A stretch of DNA of 64,000 nt from Aristolochia californica. Its lineage: Eukaryota > Streptophyta > Magnoliopsida > Piperales > Aristolochiaceae. The notes below the pieces were generated by a model. The model worked only from the letters and a program-made list of their open reading frames with translations, was not told where the DNA came from and did not search any database. Position 1 is the first letter of the stretch. Each line of letters opens with the position of its first letter. Of the stretch, positions 11,343 to 22,650 are shown piece by piece. Where the stretch lies: positions 29,389,208 through 29,453,207 of the forward strand of contig JARWKL010000009.1 of NCBI GenBank assembly GCA_029961685.1, in the 5' to 3' direction. A program made the translations under genes and the position numbers.

Positions 11343-14300
11343 AAAGTCTTCCGAGCGAGGCGCCACCGCCGGCTTCTGCGCTTTTCTCCACTCCGATCCT
11401 AGAAGCCGAGCGTTCCGATCTCCTCCAGAGAATCTCGGCCGAAGGCGGCTTCGCATATGTGAGTGTCGCCACACTGGCCCTCGCCGGAGACTTCCGCGCC
11501 GCCGAGGCCGCTCGGGAGATGGCCTGGGAGCAGCTCCACTCGGGTCCGTGGCACTCCGTCGTGCCGGTTTGGCGTGACGCCTACTCCATGGCTTGCCTCT
11601 TGGTAGCCGCCTTCCACCATGGTGCTGGAGAGTACGGCGAGGCCCTAAGAGTTCTCGACATGGGGCTTATTATGGGAGGAATGTTGCTGAGGAAGGACTT
11701 GGATGCCGCTATTAAAAAAGTTCTTTTGTCTTCGGAACATTCGGCGGAGTTCCAAGAAGAGGGGTTGGTACGAAGAAGGCCAACACGTTTCGCAGAGTTT
11801 GAGGATTCTGATGAGGCTAAGGTGAATTTGGTTTTTTCCTTTGAAACCTTTTATCTGGAATTTTTATTTTGACCATTTTTAATTTTTTCTTAGTTTTGAA
11901 GGAAAGTACTATTAACAAAAAAGATCTTCACTGGAGGTTCGTAACTTCGTTTTAAGCCTTTTTTTGTTTACTATAATTTAATTTCGTTCTTAATTTGCTT
12001 TTGTAGTTTTTTTCTTTTCTTACATGCTCAATGGGTCAGTTAACACTTGCTCATATAAATTACGCGTTTTTTTGCTAACCCACTTCAATATTACTCTATA
12101 GACCTTTTGTTTTTGGTGCATTTGTTCATCTTGAAAATGTTGTTTGGTCTAATATTTTCTACGAAAGTTAGTTTTCATTCTGATATGTAAACAAAGAGGA
12201 GATCCAAAGTGTGAGAATGCAGATGTTCACGAAGTAGCAATACTCATGGATTTATGTCAAGGAAAGTAAAACAGGAAAAATGCATCTGAAGCAAAAAATG
12301 GGGGAAAGGAGTGGGTGAGTAACACTTTATGGTTGGCAAAAGTGAGCTCTATATGTCTGCCTCATCCTCTTCCAAGTTCCAAGCAAAGAGCAAATATCCC
12401 AACAAAACTACAAAAGGATATTTTTGAGATTTGTACTCATCTACATGCTTACGGCTGATAATGAATGTCCCGAAACTCAATTTTATTTGGGTTTTGGAGA
12501 TACTCAAGATTTCAAGCGTCTCATGCTCATATACGGGACTTCTTTCTTGTTTTAGGAAGATCTCTATAATATAAGTGTTACTGGGTGTTCAACAGTTTCT
12601 TGTCTCGCACTACTCTACCGGAGATTACTGGCACAGTATAAATTAATTTAGCATACTAATGACTTGCTTGTTGTATGCTGTACGGAGAAACCAATAATTG
12701 TATTCTGCTTGTGTAATTTCCTTATCCTGTAGGTGCTTCAAATTCTGCCAAGCAAGTCCCTGTCTCATCAAATAGTTGAGAGGAGGTCATCTCTGTCATT
12801 GGAGAGTTTCTTGAGCGATTATTTCCTAGCAGGCCGCCCAGTTATAATTAGTGATTGCATGTTCCACTGGCCAGCTCTTACTAAGTGGAAAGATCTTGAA
12901 TACCTTAGAAGGGTTGCAGGTGACCGGACAGTCCCGGTTGAGGTGATACCTCCCTCATAGGTTTTCAACACTGTTTTGTTGTTTTGATCATGTTATTCAA
13001 GAATTTATCTCTTCTGCATTTTGAAATTTAACTTTCATATTTTCTTATTTCTGTGTGACAATTGGACACTTTTACTTAGGGTATTAGAACTGAAATATAC
13101 AAAACTTTTAACATTCTGTAGGTCGGAAAGAAATACCTATCAGCAAATTGGAAACAAGAGCTTATTACCTTCTCTCATTTTCTTGAGAGGATTCAAGATA
13201 CTGAATGTTACTTGTCTGGTCCAACTTATCTTGCTCAGCATCCTTTGTTTGATCAGGTCCTTCTCTTTTCTTGATGTGGAAGTGTCATAGAATCACTTGC
13301 ATGTTAAGGGATTTAAGCTTTTTACTTATCTTCAATGTTTTGCATTATTTTGACAAGGCAGATCCAAGATTTAAGCCAGGATATCTTTATTCCTGACTAC
13401 TGTTTTGCCGGTGGTGGTGAGCTCCAGTCTCTTAATGCTTGGTTTGGCCCAGCAGGGACTGTCACTCCTCTGCACCATGATCCACACCATAATCTTTTTG
13501 CTCAGGTGCTTCAAATTTTATTGCGGTTGACAATTAGAGCTGATCTGTTGATTCTGAAGTTCTAATGCTATTCATTGATGTTTAGCTACTTAGGTAATGG
13601 GTGCTAGTTTCTGGCTTTTTAAGGTACCGACCATACAGTTGTTATTTCATTCTGATAAAGAGTGGTGAAACATAGCTAGATGTAAATCTAACATGTCAAG
13701 CACTACACATTTGGACTTTAACTTGTTACATTGCAAATATTCAATTCACCAAGTTTTTATTTTAGTTGCTAAGATTACACCCCTTCCTGTAATCATCCAA
13801 CCAATTGCATATAAACAACTATTTGGCCAAATAAAGTAATGTTTTTTGCTACCAAATATGCTCTCAGTTTTGTGTGCTGACTTTTTTTTTTTTTTTAAAT
13901 GGATGGAAAATATTATTAGAAAGAAAAAGGGGGGGGGGGGGGGGGGGGGGGGCAAAGAGCCCAAATGTACTGCACTGATCACTTGTATGAGTTCAGAACA
14001 AGAAGTTGAAGATTGTTTCTGTCCTTTGCGTACTGGTCAGCAACTGCGGGTCTGATCTTGTGCACCATTCAACTGTGAGAGGGCAGCAGCATAAAAAATC
14101 TGAAGGAACTGTTGAGGGTGTTTAGAGTTCCCACTGCCCAAGATACTACAGACTCATAATCACCCTCACCTATGACAGGGGCTGCAAAGTATAGAGTATA
14201 AATCTGTACTCAATGCAAGTGCCCATATGTTCTTGCAGTTGTGGAGTCTGGCTCTCCAGGATGCCCAGAATAAGAAATAAGAGTGTTACCATCGTAGTCC

Positions 14301-16233
14301 CTCCACCACCAAACTAGCAACTCCCAGGTTATCCCGGGAGCTGCCATCAAAATTTAGTTTTAGCCTCCCCCTTTCAGGAGGGGACCAAGCCACCATATTC
14401 TGTCAATGAATGCTACAGCCTGCCAAACTTTTCCAGTGCTCCTTCATCGCTGTCTGGAAGCACATCAAATTCCTTTAGCAGCGAGGACCAAGTGAATTGG
14501 CTTTATAATCACTCCACCCATAGAACAAGATTTGCAAGCAAAAGTCTAATCATTTCTTCCTAACCACAGACACCAAGGCCATAGTGATTCTTCATAGATG
14601 CTGACCCATCCTCTGTATGGGAAAGTTGAAATATTCTGTCAACAAGTTTGAAATAGTAGCAGGCATATAGAAGTAAATGCCAAATCTTCTAGTGAAAGAG
14701 TTCCATACCTCTTGAAGGAAATCACAATGCAGAGGCAATCTCTTGTTCCTTCCCCCTTCTAGGGACGTTTAAACTCCAATGATTACTTTCGCCAGTCTGC
14801 CTTGCATCTCTGACTGATATGAGGGGATCACGGCCCAGTCTATAAATGGATGGGTAAGCATCCAGTAATGGCTTGTTTGTAAGCCAGGTATGAGCCCTGA
14901 AATTAATATCAGCACCTGATCTAACTCCATAGCTAATGTATGGCTTAAAAGTTCCCAGGTTAGCAATTACATATTTCATACTAAGTAGACAATAAGCTGC
15001 TCTTTTTCATACCTTCGAATGTTTGAAGTGGGGGGTGACGCTGCTCTTTGACCATTGCCTAATAATATGCTCTAGGGATGCCTCTATTATTTGAAGATGT
15101 ATGAATACTGAATGTAGTCCTACATTTTAATTCTTTCTGGTTCTCTCTGCCATGGTTTCAGGTTGTTGGCAGAAAATATGTAAGGCTTTATCCTGCTTCA
15201 ATATCTGAGGAATTGTACCCTTACCCCGAGCCTATGCTGAGCAATTCTAGTCAGGTAGGTGTATTTCTCTCCTGAAAATATACTAGGTTTTGTGGCTGAA
15301 CCTCCTCATCCAAGATGGCTAAAGTTTCTTGCTGTCTGTCTTTTTAAAGCGTGTTCATCCTAGTTTTAATTGTCTTTGTTTTTTTTTTATACTGTGTTTG
15401 CCTGCAGCCATGGCTGAAGTTCAAACTAGGATGACTAGGTAACTAAACTATGTATGTCCATACAAGTTCACATTTGTTTGTCTCAAAGCAAAACTTTACT
15501 TTCATATAATCACATCCCTTCCATGGGACAAGTCCTGTCACCACTACAAATGATAATCATCCCTTTTTTCCAGAAAGTTCTTCGGTTTTTACTCATTTTC
15601 CTTGGATTCTTAAGGAGTCAAACCTCAGTATAATTCCTGAATTTTGTCTTAAGTACCATGGAGACTTGGAGGCTCACTTGGGGACAGGCATTTAAACTAC
15701 CTCGAATTTTGGTTATTTTTTATTTTCTCTAATGTGAGGTCCAAATTTTTTTCTAATTGTCATTTAAATTAGCTCGAGTATTTCAACAACTTTAAAATTT
15801 TATTATCTTTAGTTAACATTAATGTTATGTATCTAATTTATATTTAATTATATCTGTTTTATATTTGATCTTTTTTAAGCTAACTTTTTCCCATGTGGGT
15901 GCTCGTAAAATAAAAAAATCCTGTTTGAATCATTTCTTTCTTCTGAACTTGCATGACTTTCTTTTTCTTCTTTTTATCTGTTTATTATCCAAAGCTCATA
16001 TTGAAGCTGCTGAGGTAATGACTGTAAAAAATTTATAATTTTAGGTGGACTTGGATAATTTGGATGAAAAGGAATTCCCTAGAGTGCTGAACCTGGATTT
16101 TATTGACTGTATCTTGGAGGAGGGGGAAATGCTTTACCTTCCTCCCAAATGGTGGCATTACGTGAGATCATTGTCTATCAGTTTCTCTGTCAGCTTCTGG
16201 TGGAGTGAAGGCAGCAGCACGCCTCTTTCCTGA
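11339..16233 (+). CDS. JMJ30: JmjC-domain protein, JMJ30/JMJD5 (KDM8) type
   Basis: 2-oxoglutarate/Fe(II) JmjC oxygenase. In Arabidopsis the orthologue JMJ30 is a nuclear histone demethylase/hydroxylase linked to the circadian clock and flowering time. Six exons: 11339-11821, 12733-12942, 13122-13256, 13362-13505, 15162-15254 and 16045-16233; spliced length 417 residues, close to the Arabidopsis protein. The N-terminal helical region has [19 protein letters not shown] and [20 protein letters not shown]. The JmjC part shows PLHHDPHHN with putative iron ligands His314 and Asp316, the distal ligand His393 in [10 protein letters not shown], and Lys329 in [10 protein letters not shown] as the likely 2-oxoglutarate contact. 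All introns are GT-AG and in phase. The start was chosen because the frame begins just before the conserved region; the ATG at 11313 is in another frame. Intron 4 is enlarged by a LINE remnant. Confidence 0.94.
13880..14990 (-). mobile_element. LINE (L1-type) 3'-end remnant in JMJ30 intron 4
   Basis: On the minus strand, 14979-14722 reads like the segment after a plant LINE reverse transcriptase: [26 protein letters not shown] and [12 protein letters not shown]. Further down, [17 protein letters not shown] near 14385-14335 is the first strand of the RNase H-like domain. A plus-strand T run at 13881-13895 could be the element's poly(A) tail. Stops and frameshifts are present and the 5' part is missing. 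The insertion is antisense to the host gene. Confidence 0.65.
13929..13952 (+). repeat. Run of 24 G residues
   Basis: Uninterrupted poly(G) within JMJ30 intron 4, about 35 bases from a T run. The pre-mRNA would carry the G run and could form a G-quadruplex. Homopolymers of this length are prone to sequencing and assembly error, so the exact length is uncertain. Confidence 0.85.
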
Positions 16234-17480
16234 TATGCTAAAAAATGCCTTGTCGTGTAAAAATAACTCTCACAGTGAAATAGAAAGCAAATAAGAATTG
16301 GAAACCGTCATTGTAAAAAAGGAGTTATGTTGTATTGTCCTAAAAAAGAGGTTATGTTGTAATGTATATAACAGTAATGTATAGAAGAGCTCAGTTATCT
16401 AGGTTTTTAGATGAAAAGCAGATCTAAATTTAGAAACAAGTATCAAGCATTTTGTGATTCAAGAAGTTAGGCTCTGCAGAATTTGACGACGTTTTGTATT
16501 TTTATTCCAGAATATGATTCCCGGCTGTTATCGCTGTATCAGGGGTAGCAGAATTAGACGAGATAGATTCGAAATAAATCAAAGAGATGGCAAAACAGAG
16601 AGAAATGAATAACAAGATGAAGAAAGAGAGTTACCAGATTTCTGTAATGGGAGGGAATGATGATCGTCCATGGGGGTGTGGGTTTAGAGTTGGAGGAGAC
16701 CGGCTTACCGTAATTGGTGTGCTCCTGAGGTGACAATCAAATGTCACCAGTGTCGACTGTGGGTTCTCGCTTCTTTTGATTGTTTGAAGTAGGCAACCCT
16801 GCATGCAGAGGATGCTTACATATGTTCCTTCCACTCATCTTCTTCAACAGGGGGTGATCGAGATGTACGGGAAGAGTGTCGACAAAGTGGCAGAGGCGCA
16901 AGTATGTTTGTCGTAGCCAAGAGCGCGCGGAAGGTTCATCTAAAATAAACGTGTGATCGATCGAGATGACGAACCAGCTCAGTTGGTGTCGCAGATAGGG
17001 ACGACAGAGAGTCGCCATCCAAATGTCCGGTGAGTTTTAGCTAGGAAACAGAGAAAGGAGAAAGAGGGAGGGAAACCAGGCGCCCCCTCGCCAATTTTTC
17101 CGGCTCCGGCACGGAGAGTCTCCATTGACAGCTGCCAGAGTAAGCGTCGGCCTCCATTTTCACTTTGAAATAAGAGCAAGAAGGGAGAATGATAAAATTT
17201 TCTCCCAATTTTTTTTGTTTCTCTTTGAATTTTCTCTTTTTTTCCGCTATTTCTTTTAGTTTTAGGATTTTTTTTTTGAAACAATTGATTTTTCTTCCTT
17301 TTTTTTTTGTTTTTCTACAATGCTTAAAATGCGGCCTTAGGCCCTATTAGTGTCCCTTGTTCGAAATTATATTCCAGGAAAAGTTAGAAATATTTTTCCT
17401 AGGATAAATATTTCTAAGAAATCTTTAAATAAAACCTATTTAGGAAATTACATGAAAAATTTAAATGGATACTAAAACAA
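16234..17480. other. JMJ30 3' flank and intergenic DNA
   Basis: The first ~280 bases are probably 3' UTR. Minus-strand open frames at 16737-17018 and 16979-17284 overlap, are unlike any family I know, and are left unannotated. From about 17345 the sequence (starting near CCCTATTAGTGTCCC) resembles a repeat also present inside the hAT element at about 42030-42190. Confidence 0.4.
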
Positions 17481-17492
17481 AAATGAGATCAT

Positions 17493-17774
17493 TTGGACGA
17501 ACTAATTAACCACCCTACTCTAGCAATATCACGAAGAAGGATAAAGGAACAAAATGAAATTAACTAACCATTTTCAACAATATAAAAGCTCAAATGTTTA
17601 ATATGACCAATTTGTTTTAGATAAAAAAAAATTTAAATTTTATATTTTATATTTTATATTTTATATTTGATAGGTATGGTAATATATAAAAGTAATATAT
17701 AAAACAGATTATAAATTTCTATTTATCCTTCTACGTGATATTGCTAGAGTAGGGTGGTTAATTAGTTCGTCCAC
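17493..17774. repeat. Inverted duplication of the transposase tail (about 50-bp arms)
   Basis: Arms at about 17493-17547 and 17720-17774 are near-identical reverse complements (core GAACTAATTAACCACCCTAC). Both encode DELINHPTLAISRRR, one on each strand. The ~170-bp loop includes TATTT-type tandem repeats at about 17638-17668. A transcript across it would fold into a long hairpin. Confidence 0.8.
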
Positions 17775-18005
17775 ATCATCTTCATCTTCTTATTGATCTT
17801 ATCTATATTCTACATCGTTTTCAATAACTTTTATTGGTTCATACTTTTCAATCCCTTCATCATTGCGATATGATATCCGTATAAAATTATATTTTTGGTA
17901 TACCACAGGTCTTCTCAATTATGTTTCTTAATGATGAATGTTGATGATTGAATAACTCTGCTACTTTTGAGAGATGATTTTCATCCTATTCATTTAAATG
18001 ATATT
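17710..18005 (-). pseudogene. PIF/Harbinger transposase, C-terminal fragment
   Basis: Resumes the interrupted transposase on the far side of the double insertion: YHLNE, AELFNHQHSSLRN, IIEKTCGIPK and, after frame changes, DELINHPTLAISRRR. The block around ELFNxxHSSLRN is the conserved third acidic-residue region (the E of DDE) of HARBI1-like transposases. At least one frameshift separates the joined parts. An inverted partial copy of the last ~50 bases lies at 17493-17547. Confidence 0.6.
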
Positions 18006-18008
18006 TTA

Positions 18009-19555
18009 GGGGGGGTTAGTCCACAATGGAGTGGAATGAATTCCCCCTGCATTACTTAGTTCATCCCACTTATGGCGTTAGTCCAGAATGATTTGAATTG
18101 AAGTGAGATAACACCATTTCATTCGCTCAGGCAAAAACGGGGGAAAGTTGTTTCCTACCTACTTTGCGAATCATCAGTTTTCCACACGCGTTGGTTCTTC
18201 CCTCCCCTCCGTCTGCTCCCCCTCTCGTCAGCCTCTCCGGACGATCTCTGCTCCCTCCCTGACCGTTCAGCAAAGTATTTTTTCCTCCCTCTGCCCCCAC
18301 CCCCGTCGGCCGTCCTCCCTCTGCCCCCACCTCTGTCGCTCTGCGATCGTTTAGCAAAGTATTTTTCCTCCCACTGCCCCCACCCCCGTCGGTTGTCCGC
18401 CCTCTGCCCCCACCTCCGTCGCAGAGCACGGGAGGCTCTGTCGCAGAGCCCCCTCGACCTCCCTCTCTTTCCGCCCCCCCCGTGTCGGCCTTCCTCCCTC
18501 CCTCTCTCGACCTCTGTCGCAGAGCACGGGAGGCCAGAACCCCTCGGCCTCCCTCTCTTTCGGCCTCCCCCCCCCCACCACGTCGGCCTTCCTTCCTCCC
18601 TCTCTCGACCTCCGTCGTAGAGCACGGGAGGCCAGAGCCCCTCGGCCTCCTGGCTTCTCTTCTCTCTCGGCCTCCTGGCTTCTCTTCTCTCTCGGCCTCC
18701 CTATTTTCTCCCTCTCGGTGCACCGTCGGAGCGTCGCCCTTGCCCGTTGCTGTCGCCGTCGCCGTCGTCGTTGCCAAGCCCGCGGCAGAGGAAAACGAAG
18801 ACGATGTTTAATTTTTCCTAAGTTAGAAAAAATTAAACATCGTCATAATTGGTTTAATTATCCAATTAATTAAACCATTAGTTTTTCATTTTTTGTTAAT
18901 ATATTATTAATTAATAATAGTTAAAATGTATATTATGTTATTGATAAATTAATATATTTATTTATTTATTATTTATTTATTTATTTTATTAAAATAGTGA
19001 GTTTTAGTGTTAAACTATATCTTATGTTATTACAGAATAATTTATTTATTTATTATATTCACTTATGTTATTTTTAACTTTTTTATTTATTTTAAATAAT
19101 TTATTCTAGTCACACGTAATTAGTATATTAATTTATAATAAACTATAATCATTAATTGGTTTAATTATCCAATTGTTATAATTAATTAAACCATAATTAT
19201 TGTTTTAATTTATAATAAATTATAATCATTAAGTAATATAATATAATTTTTCATTAATTAGGATATTAATATATTCTAATACTACACGTTAAATCACTTA
19301 TAAGTGTAGTAACCACGTTTATTTTTGTTAATTATATGTTTAGGTATATGTTCTATTTAAGTATATTATAAAATGTTATTTATTCTTTTTTTTATATCAT
19401 ATTTTTCATTTGGGGGCACTAACACTGGAATCTGTTTTCCAGCCACTTAAACTCGTCTATACTAACACCCAAACATGAGTTGAAGTGGAAGCAATTCATC
19501 TCACTTCAATTCAATTTTCCACTTCATTTCCACTTCATTGTGGACTAACCCCCCC
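18009..19555. mobile_element. Non-autonomous PIF/Harbinger element, copy 1
   Basis: Terminal inverted repeats: the left end reads GGGGGGGTTAGTCCACAATG and the right end, reverse-complemented, gives the same 20 bases. The element is flanked by TTA at 18006-18008 and TTA at 19556-19558, the 3-bp target duplication typical of PIF/Harbinger. Length 1547 bp. No transposase is encoded. The left half (about 18120-18800) is GC- and pyrimidine-rich with a 98-bp tandem repeat; the right half (18840-19400) is very AT-rich; a 45-bp palindrome sits at the border. Long open frames in the GC part are low-complexity and not credible proteins. Confidence 0.85.
18423..18716 (+). repeat. 98-bp minisatellite, three copies
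   Basis: The anchor AGAGCACGGGAGG occurs at 18423, 18521 and at about 18619, giving a constant 98-base spacing. Units are C/T-rich and diverged. The array forms most of the GC-rich half of Harbinger copy 1 and explains the stacked low-complexity open frames there. Confidence 0.75.
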
Positions 19556-19558
19556 TTA

Positions 19559-21140
19559 GGGGGGATTAGTGCCCCAAATGGATTCTTGAAGATCAAGTTC
19601 ATGTCCAATATGAAGATCATGTCAATCATGTACATGAAGATCATCTTCGCACTTGTGTTAGTGTTGACGACTTCATGTGCACTGGAAAACAGTTTCCAGT
19701 GTTAGTGCCCCAACATGAGAAAAACATAAAAAATAAGAGAATCTCTAAACCTTTACAGTGCACTTAATTACAACATAATCCTTAAACCCCAAATTAGGTA
19801 AAACAACCATTATTACTACACGAATAAATTATTTAATGTATAATTAAATATATTAATATATTTATTAATTGAATTAGATATTTTATTGTGCATTAATATG
19901 GTAATTACATGAGCCAATGAAATACGCATATGATTAATTACAAATAATAAATAAATAATGTTATAAATAAAAAAACGAAAGTAATACGTTAAGTTATTAA
20001 TTTATTAATAACACATGATATACTTTAACCTAAAAATGAATATTTTAAGAGAAAAAAATGTTCTAATCATAACTTTAACACACAATATATTTGTACATAA
20101 TATATTTTATGTATTATTAATTAATAATATATTATCACAAAATTTAAAACCATTGGTTTAATTAACTATAGCAATCGGATAATTATGCCAAAATAATTTA
20201 TCAAATATTTATTTTAACAATATATTAATTATGAATATTAAATCACTATTTTAATATAGTAATTGTAAAATCAAAATAATTATTTTATAAATAAAAATTA
20301 TAAATTAATGATTTTTATGAAGATAGTTTAATTTTTCCTAACTTAGGAAAAATTAAACATCTTCGTCTTCCTCCGCAGTGAGCCAGCGGGCAACGGCGAT
20401 GGCGACGGGGACGGGCTAAGCAAAGGCGACAGCCGGCGACGGCGGCGGGCAATGCCGACAGAGGCGGCGCTCCGACGGTACACCAAGAGGGAGAAGAGAG
20501 GGAGGCCGAGAAGCTCTGCAACAGAGCTCGACCTCCCATACTCTGCGGGAATGAGAGAGGGCTGCGGGAATGAGAGAGGAAGCAGAGAATGAGAGAGGGA
20601 GCAGAGAATGAGAGAGGGTTGCGGGAATGAGAGAGGGCTGCGGGAATGGAGACGAGAGAGGGTTGCGGGAATGGAGACGAGAGAGGGCTGCGGGAATGGA
20701 AACGAGAGAGGGAGCAGAGAATGAGAGAGGGTTGCAGGAATGAGAGAGGGCTCCGGGAACGGAGACGAGCGAGGGCTACGGGAATGGAGACGAGAGAGGG
20801 TTGCGGGAATGGAGACGAGAGAGGGAGTAGAGAATGAGAGAGGGTTGCGGGAATGGAGACGAGAGAGGGAGTAGAGAATGAGAGAGGGTTGCGGGAATGC
20901 AATGGCATAGAGGTGTGCGGCAGAGAGAGCCCCGAAAGAAAGCCCCGCGCGAGAGTCATGTAGATGATTCTCAAAATCGGGAGGAAAGCGCTTTCCGCCG
21001 TTTACTCTTGGGACATGAACTCCTGATTCATGTATATTCATGTACATGACATGAATTTCGGCGCCCCCTAACTACACTAGGACATGAACTACGTAATGCG
21101 CATGAAGATCATGTCCTGAGTCATGTGCATTGACCTCCCC
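19559..21140. mobile_element. Non-autonomous PIF/Harbinger element, copy 2 (inverted relative to copy 1)
   Basis: Begins GGGGGGATTAGTGCCCC immediately after the TTA at 19556-19558 and ends GCATTGACCTCCCC before TTA at 21141-21143, so the imperfect terminal repeats and the TTA duplication fit PIF/Harbinger. Length 1582 bp, close to copy 1. The internal order is reversed: AT-rich first (19800-20325), then the palindrome (20319-20364), then the GC-rich block (20365-21000). The subterminal GGGGCACTAACACTGGAA of copy 1 (about 19410) reappears here as its reverse complement (about 19695-19714). It contains a G/A-rich minisatellite and no transposase. Confidence 0.75.
20549..20902 (+). repeat. Purine-rich minisatellite
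   Basis: Irregular tandem units built from GAGAGAGGG, TTGCGGGAATG or CTGCGGGAATG, with or without GAGAC. The repeat creates long Ser/Pro/Leu-rich (minus) and Arg/Glu/Gly-rich (plus) open frames that are not genes. Confidence 0.8.
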
Positions 21141-21144
21141 TTAG

Positions 21145-21652
21145 TTAAACGATAAGTTGCCAAAAAACGAAGCAAGTTAGCATACCCAACATCTACCAAG
21201 TAATATTTTTCTTATAATATGAAATAACAATAGTGATTAATATGACTAAAACTAATATTTACAAAAATAAATAAATAAAGAAGCATATTACCTCTTAGGA
21301 CGACAAACTTGTTTGGTACATCTAATGCGAGCATCAGTTGTCAATCCTTCCCACCCAGTCGCTATAAAAGTGAACTTCATATTAAAATTACAAACTACCA
21401 TCATATTTTGTGATAAGTATTGTTTTCGATTTCAAAACCTAGTAGTGTCCTTGCCAATAATATAATTTTTTAAAATAAATAATTACATAAATAATAGTTA
21501 CAATAATTGTTTACCTTGAAATATGGATAATACTTATCATTACCCACTATTTTTAGATGAACATTTCTTGTTGAAGGCAGATATATGTAATCATTAGTCC
21601 AAACTGAGCACTTGAAACGTTCTATTGCCATTTGATACCTTTGGCTAACCTA
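21145..21652 (-). pseudogene. PIF/Harbinger transposase, N-terminal and central fragments
   Basis: Three blocks on the minus strand, separated by apparent intron or decayed sequence: VSQRYQMAIERFKCSVWTND with YYPYFK; KFTFIATGWEGLTTDARIR; and YYLVDVGYANLLRFLATYRL. They match in order the helix, GWEGSAHDSR-like and YYLVDxGY-like blocks of plant HARBI1-type nucleases. The sequence stops abruptly at the TTA at 21141-21143, where the neighbouring Harbinger-like element begins; the continuation is at 18005-17710. Confidence 0.65.
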
Positions 21653-21974
21653 TGGTAATTGTGAATATAACAATTTGTTTTTCAACAGGGGAAATCAAAA
21701 TATAAAAGATAGTTATTAAAATTCATAATATAATGATTATAAAATGAACACATTAACATGGTTTCTTCCTATTACATCCCCCTATTTTTGTTTTCTTTAT
21801 AGAAGAACTTCAAAAACTCATTCGTTCTCTAAATATCATATCGAACAAATAAAACTTTCTTTTCATTTGTATCCAACAAAGAAAGAGAATGGTGGCAAAG
21901 ATTTGTATCCAAATCAAGAATTTTTGGAATAACATCAATCTATTTAGTTGCTTTAGAACTATTCCTAATTTATG

Positions 21975-22650
21975 CTAATTTATGAATTGCAATAGAAAGT
22001 TATTCAATATAACCACTATTGTTTCGTCTCTCTTCCTCGTTACCCGAGTTCGATGTTTACATTTACTCAACAAAAGAGTTTGACGGCCTTGACTATGGCT
22101 ACTAGTTGAGCCACTTCCATTACTTGATCCAAGTGTTTGTTCAATCCCTGAATCTTTTACATTGACATATACTATTTGAACTTCATCTGGCTTATTATGA
22201 TTAATTTCTATCACTTAATTGGTTGCACTTTCACCACCTTCCATAACAAAACTTCTAGTTGTTAAATTTTCTCCAACCATGGTATAAAGGAGTTCATAGT
22301 GGCGACAACTTTGATGCCCAAAGTGTTCAACATTTTGTTTTTCTACAAAAAAAATGGAAATATAAAATTTAACGAAAAATATCATCTGATAATCTATTGT
22401 GCAATAAATCATAGTACATAACACATTACCTGAATAATCACTTCCCAAATATGTGCAAACACTTTCATTCACTTATTTTCATCGTTTCGAGACCACCCAC
22501 TTGATGATAGCAATGCATCCATGTGTTTTTTTTTTTATGATTGATAACATTATCTTCTTCTTTTCTCTTCCTGTTTTGTCTTTAAATTCTTGTAGCATGC
22601 TAGGCCACGTATCACTCCTCCCTTAGCAATTTATTAATTTAGATCCTTTA
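21975..22650 (-). pseudogene. Harbinger ORF1-like (Myb/SANT-like) remnant
   Basis: Minus-strand segments HDYMTMLTILLVEIHKG and TWPSMLQEFKDKTGR (about 22705-22575) look like a plant Myb/SANT-like DNA-binding domain. The open frames at 22472-22215 and 22214-21975 follow, with CRHYELLYTMVGENL and a Ser-rich linker, typical of the C-terminal half of such proteins. In PIF/Harbinger elements this protein accompanies the transposase, whose fragments lie directly downstream. A TAA at 22216 separates the two frames, so the copy is broken. Confidence 0.5.

Noticed and set aside
16737..17284. Minus-strand frames of 93 and 101 codons
   Set aside because: They overlap in different phases, with no domain; composition is consistent with non-coding flank.
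18127..18811. Long open frames on both strands (up to 216 codons)
   Set aside because: They are low-complexity Arg/Gly/Glu or Pro/Ser/Leu sequences produced by the 98-bp GC-rich minisatellite inside a Harbinger element, open in several frames at once.
20315..21047. 219- and 234-codon minus-strand frames
   Set aside because: Two overlapping frames of Ser/Pro/Leu repeats from a purine-rich minisatellite; no conserved domain.
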